A DNA stretch of 21,666 nucleotides. Source: a virus. Every line of letters starts with the position of its first letter. Positions within the stretch are counted from its first letter, which is position 1. A program made the position numbers and the translations under genes. Under the pieces are notes generated by a model that was not told where the DNA came from, did not search any database, and was given only the letters and a program-made list of their open reading frames with translations. The stretch is taken from IMG/VR virus record IMGVR_UViG_3300030098_003146, positions 1 to 21,666 of that record. The stretch is one strand, 5' to 3'. Positions 1-7,250 of this stretch are shown piece after piece.

Positions 1-447
1 CCTAATGGTAATTACGTTGAAGAGGTTGCGAATCATTTGGTTGTGGTTCTAGACGAAGATGACCTACCGCTATCTAAAGCTTTAATCACTATGAAAGTTT
101 CACAGATGAAAAAAAGCAGAATGTGGTTATATATGCAAAAGACTGCAATTCTTAAGGTAGCTGGTAGAGTCATCACTAATCCACCAAGTTATTCGTTTAT
201 ATACAAATTAGGTACCACACTCGAACAAGTCGGAGGTAATCCAGTTCACAGTTGGGTCATAGAAAGACTTGATATGGTATCAAATAAGGACACCCTAGAA
301 TCCTGCATCAGCTTTGCAAAATCATTCCAACAGGGGGAAGTTGGAATAGCTCCAGATCATGACGACGAGCAGCAGGAGGAAATGGCTGATGTCACTCCAA
401 GTTCTAGTGCACAAGATGCTGAAGAAATTTCTGGCGTGAAATTCTAG
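1..447 (+). CDS. Conserved phage protein, candidate ssDNA-binding protein (5' end missing)
   Basis: The frame is open from base 1, so this is the C-terminal part (148 codons) of a longer gene; the TTG at 37 is internal, not a start. The middle of the protein (SKALITMKVSQMKKSR, then NPPSYSFIYKLGTT) resembles, from memory, a family common in marine phage contigs near recombination and replication genes; I cannot attach a proven function. The last ~32 residues are strongly acidic (DHDDEQQEE, DAEE) and end in phenylalanine. That is the layout of the C-terminal tail of phage and bacterial ssDNA-binding proteins such as T7 gp2.5. Together with its place just before primase, helicase and polymerase, this supports a ssDNA-binding role as an inference. 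A recombination accessory protein is the main alternative. Confidence 0.6.
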   Translation, partial: PNGNYVEEVANHLVVVLDEDDLPLSKALITMKVSQMKKSRMWLYMQKTAILKVAGRVITNPPSYSFIYKLGTTLEQVGGNPVHSWVIERLDMVSNKDTLESCISFAKSFQQGEVGIAPDHDDEQQEEMADVTPSSSAQDAEEISGVKF

Positions 448-484
448 GGTTACAGGTTCGTAACAATGAATGGGAAAACTATGA

Positions 485-588
485 TGACCTCATGTGTACC
501 GTTGGTTGTTGCGCGTGGGTGTGTTGGGTTGAAACCATATAAAACTTCGCCGTTTTATGACTCAACACACACCACTTACATGAGGTCA
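485..588. repeat. Nested inverted repeat covering the primase ribosome binding site
   Basis: This fills most of the 143-base gap before the primase gene. The outer arms are a perfect 11-base inverted repeat (485-495 TGACCTCATGT, 578-588 its reverse complement). Inside, a G/T-rich stretch (about 518-529) pairs imperfectly with the A/C-rich 560-571 (core GTGTGTTG with CAACACAC, 519-526/563-570). At the centre, 539-545 ATAAAAC pairs perfectly with 552-558 around a 6-base loop. The left arm carries an extra bulge of about 19 bases. The primase ribosome binding site (GAGGT, 582-586) lies within the right outer arm, so a folded transcript would hide it. Possible roles are translational control, a cruciform-type replication origin, or an operator. 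Position and sequence are seen; function is inferred. Confidence 0.7.
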
Positions 589-590
589 AA

Positions 591-2096
591 ATGTTCGAGA
601 AGTTTAAAGATATATTTAGTGGTCTAGACCGAGCGCATGGTGAATACATCGCTGGTGATCTTGACGAAAAAGGCAAAAAGGGCGGTAAAGCCTTCATTAA
701 AAAAACGCCTGTTACAGATGATATGTGGAGGGCTCACTTACGTGGGGACAATCCTTCTCTTGGCATTGTTCCTATCAATGATGACAGCATGTCTCGTTGG
801 GGGTGCATTGATGTGGATACTTATCCAATTGATCATAAGGCCATTATTGAAGAGATACAAAAACTAGAATTACCATTAATTGTAGCAAGATCAAAGAGTG
901 GTGGTGCTCACATTTTTTTGTTTACAAAGGAGTGGGTTCCAGCAAAACTAATTAGAAGTAAATTAATAGAATGGTCAGCGGAGCTCGGTCATGCAAACAC
1001 GGAAGTCTTTCCAAAGCAAATAAGCATTAATACAGAACGAGGTGATGTAGGTAACTTTCTTAACTTACCTTATCACGGTGGTGATGACTCTTTTCGTTAC
1101 GCATTTGATGACAAAGCAGAAAGCATGACACTAGAAGAATTTATTATTAAGGTAGATGCAGTGGCGTTGACTAAAAGTCAACTAACAAAAACTAAAGCAA
1201 AAAGAGAAATTGCAGTTGAGATGGATGATGGTCCTCCGTGTCTGCAAACCCTTATGGCAATGGGAATATCAGAAGGTGGGCGTGACCAGGTTTTGTATCA
1301 GTATGCAGTTTATGCGAAGAAAGCTTTTCCAGATTCGTGGCAAACTAAAATTGGTAAATTTAATTATCAATACTTTTCACCAGAGCTATCAATAGAACAA
1401 GTTAACAAAACAATAAAGCAACATGAAAAACAAGATTATCAATACAAATGTAAAGACCAACCAATGTGTTCTGTTTGTAATCCAGTGCAATGTAAATTAA
1501 GAAAACATGGTATAGGATCCGCTTATCAACATCAGTTGACAGATCTTACTAAACTAGAAAGTGATCAACCCGTTTGGTTTTTAAATGTAGATGGCAAGCG
1601 TATGGAATTAGATACAGATACTTTGTATGATCAAAACAAATTTAGAAAGCGTTGTATGGATGTGCTTACAGAATTACCACCAAGAATGAAAGAAGTTGAT
1701 TGGTCGGCTAAGGTAAATTTTTTATTAGAGTCTTGCGATGTAATTGAGATGCCTAAAGAAATTTCTAAACAAGGTAGATTTGATGAGCATCTCAGATCAT
1801 TTATGAGAGAGAATGGTGAGGCATTATCTATTGATGAAGTTTTAATTGATAAAGTTTTCACAGATAAGGATGATACATCTTGGTTTACTTTAAGTGCATT
1901 AGAATCATTTTTAAAATCAAGAAAATTTACAGACTACAATGAAACACAAATATGTGGTAGAATTAGAGAGTTAGATGGCGGGAGCAAAAAGAAAAGAGTC
2001 AAAGGATCTTTAGAGCATTTGTGGTACATGCCATCATTTAATTTTGATAATACACCTTTACCAACGAAAGATCTAGAAGATGAAACACCTTTCTAA
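591..2096 (+). CDS. Archaeo-eukaryotic-type primase (AEP, TOTE-like)
   Basis: This 501-residue protein probably makes the RNA or DNA primers for phage replication. The N-terminal catalytic domain carries AEP-type motifs: WGCIDVDTY (residues 70-78, metal-binding D74 and D76), SKSGGAHIFLF (101-111, catalytic H107) and FPKQ...GNFLNLPYH (140-162). This arrangement matches the AEP group found in TOTE conflict elements and many phages. I could not assign the third acidic ligand with certainty. Four cysteines (C287, C293, C296, C301) before KHGIG form a likely zinc- or iron-sulfur-binding knuckle. Residues 425-465 look like a winged-helix segment. The C-terminus ends EDETPF, similar to the SSB interaction tip. 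The ATG lies 4 bases after GAGGT, inside the upstream inverted repeat. The gene overlaps the helicase by 17 bases. Confidence 0.85.
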   Translation: MFEKFKDIFSGLDRAHGEYIAGDLDEKGKKGGKAFIKKTPVTDDMWRAHLRGDNPSLGIVPINDDSMSRWGCIDVDTYPIDHKAIIEEIQKLELPLIVARSKSGGAHIFLFTKEWVPAKLIRSKLIEWSAELGHANTEVFPKQISINTERGDVGNFLNLPYHGGDDSFRYAFDDKAESMTLEEFIIKVDAVALTKSQLTKTKAKREIAVEMDDGPPCLQTLMAMGISEGGRDQVLYQYAVYAKKAFPDSWQTKIGKFNYQYFSPELSIEQVNKTIKQHEKQDYQYKCKDQPMCSVCNPVQCKLRKHGIGSAYQHQLTDLTKLESDQPVWFLNVDGKRMELDTDTLYDQNKFRKRCMDVLTELPPRMKEVDWSAKVNFLLESCDVIEMPKEISKQGRFDEHLRSFMRENGEALSIDEVLIDKVFTDKDDTSWFTLSALESFLKSRKFTDYNETQICGRIRELDGGSKKKRVKGSLEHLWYMPSFNFDNTPLPTKDLEDETPF

Positions 2097-3672
2097 ATTA
2101 CAAATAACAAATAAAAATATTTTAAAAATATTTGGACCGCCAGGAACGGGTAAAACGAAAACACTTTTGGATATTGTTGAAAGAGAACTGCAAGAGAATT
2201 GTACACCTGAAGACATCGCCTTTTTGACTTTTACAAGAAAAGCCCGAATCGAGGCGGTAACAAGGGCTAGTAAGCTTTTGAAAGTCGACGCAAAAAAATT
2301 TGAATACTTTAAAACTTTGCATAGCATAGCTTGGAAGGTTGGTGGATTCCAACCTAAACATAAAATGACACCAAAACACTGGTTTATGTTTTCTGAAGTT
2401 ATGCAAAATCATAATGTGGCTGGCAATGTAGAAATAAAAATAGACAAAACTTTAGAAGAACAAGGAAGAGATATTGCGAGTAATGAATACATATCTATGA
2501 TTAATAAAGCTAGACAGAAGATGCAAGACATAAGCACTTATCTTAAAACAAATAGATCTATGAATGGAGGTTATTTAATGATGCAGCAAGTTGCTGATCT
2601 ATTAAAAAAACATAAAGAAAAACATGATATCTATGATTACACGGATAGTATTGAAAAAATAGTTTACGAAGAAATTGATGTGCCACAATTAAAAGTTGTA
2701 ATTATAGATGAGGCGCAAGATCTTACATTATTGCAATGGGCACTCGTAATTAAATTTATAAATTCTGCCGAAAGAGTTTTCATAGCAGGGGATGATGATC
2801 AAGAGATTTATGATTGGGCAGGAGCAGAAGCCTTATTTTTCAAGAACTTAATAGGTAAATCTCAAGTATTAGATAAGTCATATAGAGTGCCAAAAAATAT
2901 AGCAGATAAATCTAAAAAGTTAATAGAAAGAATTCCTGTTCATTTAAGAGAACAAAAGCATTGGGACTCTGTGCATGATGGAGGTAAAATAATTTACTTA
3001 GATAATGAAAAATTTATTAACTATAATTTACCTGGAACTTATTATTTTTTAGCTACATGTGGATACATGCTTTACGATGTGACCAAAGAGTTGCGTAAAA
3101 GAGGTTTATTCTATAAGAATGGTAGGCACCTATCAATAAAAGAGGAAGTAATCTATGCTATTAACACATGGAAGAAACTACAAGAAGGCGAACAAGTTTA
3201 CGCAGACTCAATAAAAAATTTATTTGAACACATGAAAACAAGAAATAAAAATAATCCAAATGGTAGTTTGAAAGTGGGTGCAAAGACTTTTAGAAAATTG
3301 GAGATGGATAAAAAATATAATTACAATCAAACCAGGGAGTTAGGATTACTAGCAGAAGCGGAATTAAAATGGCATGAGGCTATAGACAAACTAGAAAACC
3401 ACGATTTAGTTTATATAGAAAAAGTTTTTAACAATGGGATTAGTGTTAACAAAGAGCCTGACATAGTGGTTAATACAATTTACGGAGTAAAAGGGGGTGA
3501 GGCTGACAATGTTATTTTGTTTTCAAACATATCACCTGCAGCTCAAGATGCATTAAGAGAAAACATTAATGAACTTAGAAAAGTTTTTTACACAGGTATG
3601 ACAAGATCCAAAAAAAATCTTTATATAGTTAAAAAAGAAAAGGGCTATGTTTTTAAGGAGTTATACGCGTGA
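2080..3672 (+). CDS. UvrD/PcrA-like superfamily 1 DNA helicase
   Basis: This 530-residue ATP-dependent DNA helicase has the SF1A motif set in order: Walker A GPPGTGKT (19-26), Ia FLTFTRKA (48-55), Walker B IIDEAQDL (208-215), III GDDDQEIYDWAGA (237-249), IV SYRVP (267-271), V TIYGVKGGEADNV (466-478) and VI YTGMTRSKKNLYI (504-516). At 530 residues it is shorter than cellular UvrD (about 720), with reduced 1B/2B regions. The Walker A begins only 19 residues from the ATG, so the chosen start is about the latest possible. The start lies inside the end of the primase gene and the stop overlaps the polymerase start (GTGA), which implies translational coupling. It is probably the replicative or replication-repair helicase of this phage, since no DnaB-type helicase is visible here. 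Confidence 0.92.
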   Translation: MKHLSKLQITNKNILKIFGPPGTGKTKTLLDIVERELQENCTPEDIAFLTFTRKARIEAVTRASKLLKVDAKKFEYFKTLHSIAWKVGGFQPKHKMTPKHWFMFSEVMQNHNVAGNVEIKIDKTLEEQGRDIASNEYISMINKARQKMQDISTYLKTNRSMNGGYLMMQQVADLLKKHKEKHDIYDYTDSIEKIVYEEIDVPQLKVVIIDEAQDLTLLQWALVIKFINSAERVFIAGDDDQEIYDWAGAEALFFKNLIGKSQVLDKSYRVPKNIADKSKKLIERIPVHLREQKHWDSVHDGGKIIYLDNEKFINYNLPGTYYFLATCGYMLYDVTKELRKRGLFYKNGRHLSIKEEVIYAINTWKKLQEGEQVYADSIKNLFEHMKTRNKNNPNGSLKVGAKTFRKLEMDKKYNYNQTRELGLLAEAELKWHEAIDKLENHDLVYIEKVFNNGISVNKEPDIVVNTIYGVKGGEADNVILFSNISPAAQDALRENINELRKVFYTGMTRSKKNLYIVKKEKGYVFKELYA

Positions 3673-5540
3673 CAGCTTTTGACGAGAAAGAGTGGTTACT
3701 GCCAGAAAATATACCTGACATAGTTTTTGATTCTGATGTTATTGCAATAGATTTAGAAACTTATGATCCTAATTTAAAAAGTCTTGGTCCAGGGTGGACA
3801 CGAAATGATGGCGAAGTAATTGGTGTTGCCTTGGCTGTAGAAGGTTGGAGAGGTTATTTTCCTATTAAACACGCTATTGGACCAAACTTTGATCAAAAAG
3901 TTTTGTCTAGAAATTTAAAAAAAATATTATCATCAAACAGTAAAAAAGTTTTTCATAATGCATCTTATGATGTTGGCTGGTTGTCTCGCATGGGTTTAAC
4001 GGTCCACGGAGATATGGTCGATACTATGATTATGGGAGCGTTGGTAGACGAAAACAGATTAAGTTACAGTCTTAATAACTTATCTAAAGATTATTTAGAT
4101 GATAAAAAAAGCGAATCAGGTCTCTATAAAGCCGCGATTGAATATGCCGCCGATGCAAAAGCAGAAATGTACAAGATGCCAGCCATGAACGTTGGGCCAT
4201 ACGCTGAGCAAGATGCTTTATTAACACTAAAACTTTATAACAAATTTCTACAGTTAATTAAAGATGAAGAAATGATGACAATTTATGATTTAGAAATGAA
4301 ATTGTTTCCTACAATATTTAAGATGATACAAAAAGGTGTTAGGGTAGATTTAGAAAAAGCAGACAGTACAGAAAAAGATTTAATTAAAAGAGAACAAAAG
4401 ATATTAAACACAATATTAAAAGACACAGGAGTTGCAATAGATCCTTTCAATGCAAGATCTATAGCTAGAGCTTTTGATGCCAAAGGCATAAAGTATGATA
4501 GGACTGAAAAATCTAAAGCTCCTAAATTTGACAAAGATTTTTTATCTAATCATGAATCTGATTTAGCAAAGAATGTAGTACAGCTGAGAGAGATAAACAA
4601 AGCTAGAACCACATTTGTTGAAACAATAAAAAAACACGCACACAATGGTAGAATACACGCTTCTATTAATCAGTTGCGCAATGACATGGGTGGCACAGTA
4701 TCAGGCAGAATATCCATGCAAAATCCAAATTTACAACAAATGCCTGCAAGAAATAAAGAAGTTAAGAATATTATTAGGACGTTATTTTTGCCAGAGGAAG
4801 GTCAGAAGTGGGGTACATTTGATTATTCTCAACAAGAACCTAGGATTATGACTCATTTTGCTTTTGATGTGAGAAGAAACAAACAAGAGTTACCTGGTGT
4901 TAGAGATGTAGTTGAAGCGTATAATGATCCCAGCACAGACTTTCATCAGCAAATAGCTGATATGGCCGAAATTGATAGGAAGAGTGCAAAAACTATTAAT
5001 TTAGGGCTGTCATATGGCATGGGCATAAAAAAACTCGCTGGTGAGCTTAATATGGATATTGGTGATGCAAAATCATTATTTAATAAATACCATAGTAGAG
5101 TGCCATTTATTAAGGCTCTTATAGATATAGCTACACAAAAAGCAGAGAAGAACGGATTTATTCGTACATTATTAGGTAGAAAATGTCGTTTTAATCTGTG
5201 GGTTCCAACAGAATGGGGTGTTTTTAGACCTCTTCCAAAAGAAGACGCAGAAAGAGAATACGGCACTGGACTACATAAAATACAACGTGCGGGTACGTTT
5301 AGAGCCCTCAACAGACTTATTCAAGGGTCAGCGGCAGATCAAACAAAAAAATCAATGGTTGATCTAGCATCTGAAGGATTATTCCCCTTGATACAAATCC
5401 ATGATGAGTTGGATTTTTCTGTTGAGGACGATAAACAAAAGGCAAAAATCATAGAGATTATGCAATCCTCAGTTAAGCTTAACGTTCCTAGTAAGGTAGA
5501 CGTAAATGAAGGGCTTAATTGGGGAGAAGCAAGTGATTGA
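3669..5540 (+). CDS. polA: Family A DNA polymerase (PolA) with 3'-5' exonuclease
   Basis: This 623-residue replicative polymerase is T7/Pol I-like without a 5'-nuclease domain. Proofreading exonuclease: Exo I IDLETY (D28, E30), Exo II HNASYD (96-101, D101), Exo III YAEQD (Y178, D182). Polymerase: TVSGRISMQNPNLQQMP (343-359), motif A FDYSQQEPR (384-392, D385), motif B RKSAKTINLGLSYG (437-450) and motif C IHDELDF (577-583, H578, D579, E580). Aligning motif B as R-x3-K-x3-[F/Y/L]-x3-Y puts L445 where E. coli Pol I has Phe762. The start is GTG at 3669, sharing bases with the helicase stop; the first residues of the exonuclease domain follow at once. It is slightly shorter than T7 gp5 (704), and I see no obvious thioredoxin-binding insertion. 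Confidence 0.95.
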   Translation: MTAFDEKEWLLPENIPDIVFDSDVIAIDLETYDPNLKSLGPGWTRNDGEVIGVALAVEGWRGYFPIKHAIGPNFDQKVLSRNLKKILSSNSKKVFHNASYDVGWLSRMGLTVHGDMVDTMIMGALVDENRLSYSLNNLSKDYLDDKKSESGLYKAAIEYAADAKAEMYKMPAMNVGPYAEQDALLTLKLYNKFLQLIKDEEMMTIYDLEMKLFPTIFKMIQKGVRVDLEKADSTEKDLIKREQKILNTILKDTGVAIDPFNARSIARAFDAKGIKYDRTEKSKAPKFDKDFLSNHESDLAKNVVQLREINKARTTFVETIKKHAHNGRIHASINQLRNDMGGTVSGRISMQNPNLQQMPARNKEVKNIIRTLFLPEEGQKWGTFDYSQQEPRIMTHFAFDVRRNKQELPGVRDVVEAYNDPSTDFHQQIADMAEIDRKSAKTINLGLSYGMGIKKLAGELNMDIGDAKSLFNKYHSRVPFIKALIDIATQKAEKNGFIRTLLGRKCRFNLWVPTEWGVFRPLPKEDAEREYGTGLHKIQRAGTFRALNRLIQGSAADQTKKSMVDLASEGLFPLIQIHDELDFSVEDDKQKAKIIEIMQSSVKLNVPSKVDVNEGLNWGEASD

Positions 5541-5832
5541 TAAAAAACATAAAAAAGGATTTCTAAATCATTTAAGGGCCATTGAGTGGTTAACGGCTCA
5601 GGAATACTATGTTTTTGATAATGTTAGCACTCTTGGTCCGTGCGATTTGATAGCTTTAAATGATGAAGGAGAAATATTAAAGATTGACGTAAAAAGCGAA
5701 AGTGTACGACAATCGGGCACGCACGCAGGATATAAAATAAAAAGAACCCTTTCTGACGCTCAAAAAAAGATGGGCGTAAAATTATTAATGGTCAGTGAGA
5801 CTGGAAAGTGCTACTTCTACAAGAATGACTAA
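5533..5832 (+). CDS. Small PD-(D/E)XK nuclease
   Basis: This is a 99-residue protein with a compact restriction-endonuclease-like core: helix glutamate E18 (LRAIEWL), then GPCDLIAL (35-42, D38), then ILKIDVKS (48-55, D52 and K54), a D-x20-(D)xK layout. Such small nucleases in phages resemble Holliday-junction resolvases or nicking/repair endonucleases; the exact reaction cannot be told from sequence. I prefer the GTG at 5533 because GGGGAG at 5521-5526 sits 6 bases upstream. A longer in-frame ATG at 5506 would add nine residues coded inside the polymerase gene. The gene overlaps the polymerase stop by 8 bases, so it belongs to the replication operon and may act in recombination or in resolving replication intermediates. 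Confidence 0.75.
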   Translation: MIDKKHKKGFLNHLRAIEWLTAQEYYVFDNVSTLGPCDLIALNDEGEILKIDVKSESVRQSGTHAGYKIKRTLSDAQKKMGVKLLMVSETGKCYFYKND

Positions 5833-6031
5833 AGTTTTTTTAATAGTTGTAAGTTTATGGGGCTTCAATGGAACGGAGTGGGTGTACACGGGTAATCAAA
5901 TGGTACTGCAGGATACATTTTTTGAATTAGAAAAATGTAAAAATTTTGGCAAACAATTTACGAAATTTGAGATGAATAAATATTTTACGTTTAAAGTGCA
6001 GTGCATAGAGGATATAGGAAAAAATACCTAA
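5825..6031 (+). CDS. Small secreted or membrane-anchored protein of unknown function
   Basis: This 68-residue protein starts at the ATG that overlaps the end of the nuclease gene by 8 bases. The N-terminus is MTKVFLIVVSLWGF: a lysine then a hydrophobic run, like a short signal peptide or signal anchor. The remainder (TEWVYTGNQMVLQ and onward) has two cysteines, in EKCKNF and VQCIED, which could form a disulfide in the periplasm. Similar small one-disulfide secreted proteins are common in marine phage genomes; none has a role I can name. It is the last gene of the plus-strand replication operon and ends in a 4-base overlap with the convergent minus-strand gene. An upstream in-frame ATG at 5795 would add ten residues inside the nuclease gene and seems less likely. 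Confidence 0.6.
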   Translation: MTKVFLIVVSLWGFNGTEWVYTGNQMVLQDTFFELEKCKNFGKQFTKFEMNKYFTFKVQCIEDIGKNT

Positions 6032-6034
6032 TCC
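6010..6034. terminator. Hairpin at the convergent gene junction, possible bidirectional terminator
   Basis: GGAT-A-TAGG (6010-6018) pairs with CCTAATCC (6027-6034) around an A-rich loop, giving eight pairs with one bulged A. It overlaps both convergent stop codons (plus TAA 6029-6031; minus TAG, plus-strand CTA 6028-6030). No clear T-tract follows on either strand, so intrinsic termination would be weak. Confidence 0.35.
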
Positions 6035-6228
6035 AATAATTTATCTAGTTTTTCATTTATTTCTTTAACTTGAATTTCTATTACGCTTAATCGTGAATCA
6101 ATACGCAACATGTCTAGATCTTTTATCTTAGACTCTAATGCTGTTACACGGTTCGCGAGCATACCATAAGTGCTAGCTATACCTGCAGCTATAACGATAA
6201 CCCAAATCCAATCTCTTGTTGACAACAT
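6028..6228 (-). CDS. Small membrane protein with coiled coil, possible lysis or virion accessory protein
   Basis: This is a 66-residue protein. Residues 7-24 (WIWVIVIAAGIASTYGML) form one membrane-spanning helix. Residues 26-66 have hydrophobic residues at heptad-like spacing between charged ones (ALESKIKDLDML, IEIQVKEINEKLDKLL), consistent with a coiled coil. The short N-terminus followed by one helix and a long charged helix fits either a small holin/spanin-like lysis protein or a membrane-bound accessory to the ejection proteins. No lipobox or endolysin gene is nearby to support lysis. It is the last gene of the minus-strand operon; its ATG shares a base with the stop of the gene before it (TAATG). 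Confidence 0.6.
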   Translation of the reverse strand: MLSTRDWIWVIVIAAGIASTYGMLANRVTALESKIKDLDMLRIDSRLSVIEIQVKEINEKLDKLLD

Positions 6229-7250
6229 TATCTACCCATTAAACCTAGTTGTTTAATTACTCTGTCAAAGTATCCTGAGTTGTCTCTAATAAAATTAGCC
6301 ATTTGTCCTGGGTTATTTGGATCAAAAGCATTTCCAGAACGCATTGCTATTTCCTTTATGGGTGTTTTTTCTGTAAATTGATTGTTTCTTCTTAAAAATT
6401 CGTCAACTGTAGGTTCACTAAAAAATGCTTCTGAAACAGGGGTGCCTTGTGATACATTTAAATTAGCTATACCAGGATTACGGTCCTCGGCTTTCATAAA
6501 AGTGTCGGGGGAAATATCATTAGAGGTATTCTTTTTTATATCTAGTTCTTCTCTAAGTACACTTTTCACAGGATTGTCATCTTTGTTTATACCTAACATA
6601 GTAGTAAAATCTTCTTGTATACCAGCTGGCGCTGTTGCAAAATCCTCACCTATGCCTTGAAACGTTGCACCTGCTCCAGGAAACAAACCACCAGCAAAGT
6701 CAGCTACATCCCTACCTTTATTAAGTGCTCCTGATACAATGTTACCAAATAAAGTTTTCTCAGCTATCGCTTCAGGTAAAGTTGTCATAGCAACATTAAA
6801 TGCACCTAACAAACCTTGATCAGCTTTATATGCCTCAGCTCCTCCTGGTTGAAATTTTATAAAATCATCAATTGCTTTTTCAAAGTTTGTTGGAACAGAA
6901 CCCTTACCTCCAGATATACCAAGATAAAAATTAGCTATTGATTTTTCTGCTTCATTAAGAGCTCCATATCCTTGTGTATTAAGTTTATCTCTTATGTCGT
7001 TAAATTTACCCTTACGTTTTCCGAAGTCTGCAGTTATTTGTCCTTTGCCTTGATCATCTAAAAGTGTAGTTTCAAAACCTGGTTGACCTTGTTGATCTTG
7101 TATATTTTGTAATTGCTGGTTTGCTGCTTCATTAACTATTTGTTGAAAAGTTTTAGTGTTTTCCAAGCCACCTATTTTTGAAGCAGTGTCTGCTATTTGT
7201 CGAGAATATTGAGCTCCAAAATCCCCTCCATGTCCTTGTACGTGTGGCAT
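6228..7250 (-). CDS. Probable virion/ejection protein, unknown fold
   Basis: This 340-residue protein does not belong to a family I recognise. The N-terminal ~100 residues are glutamine-, asparagine- and glycine-rich (FQQIVNEAANQQLQNIQDQQ), the middle is mildly hydrophobic and glycine/alanine-rich (FAGGLFPGAGATFQGIG, about 185-205), and the C-terminus is hydrophilic. There is no signal peptide, lysozyme or protease motif. The start follows a good ribosome binding site (AGAGGA) and shares one base with the preceding stop (TAATG), so it is coupled to the 920-residue ejection-like protein. Co-transcription with four other large low-complexity proteins and the style of the sequence suggest an internal virion or DNA-ejection component; this is inferred from context. 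Confidence 0.6.
   Translation of the reverse strand: MPHVQGHGGDFGAQYSRQIADTASKIGGLENTKTFQQIVNEAANQQLQNIQDQQGQPGFETTLLDDQGKGQITADFGKRKGKFNDIRDKLNTQGYGALNEAEKSIANFYLGISGGKGSVPTNFEKAIDDFIKFQPGGAEAYKADQGLLGAFNVAMTTLPEAIAEKTLFGNIVSGALNKGRDVADFAGGLFPGAGATFQGIGEDFATAPAGIQEDFTTMLGINKDDNPVKSVLREELDIKKNTSNDISPDTFMKAEDRNPGIANLNVSQGTPVSEAFFSEPTVDEFLRRNNQFTEKTPIKEIAMRSGNAFDPNNPGQMANFIRDNSGYFDRVIKQLGLMGR

Noticed and set aside
466-627. 53-codon open frame through the inverted repeat before the primase gene
   Set aside because: It lies in the palindrome, overlaps the primase start out of frame, has no good ribosome binding site and its protein looks like nothing.
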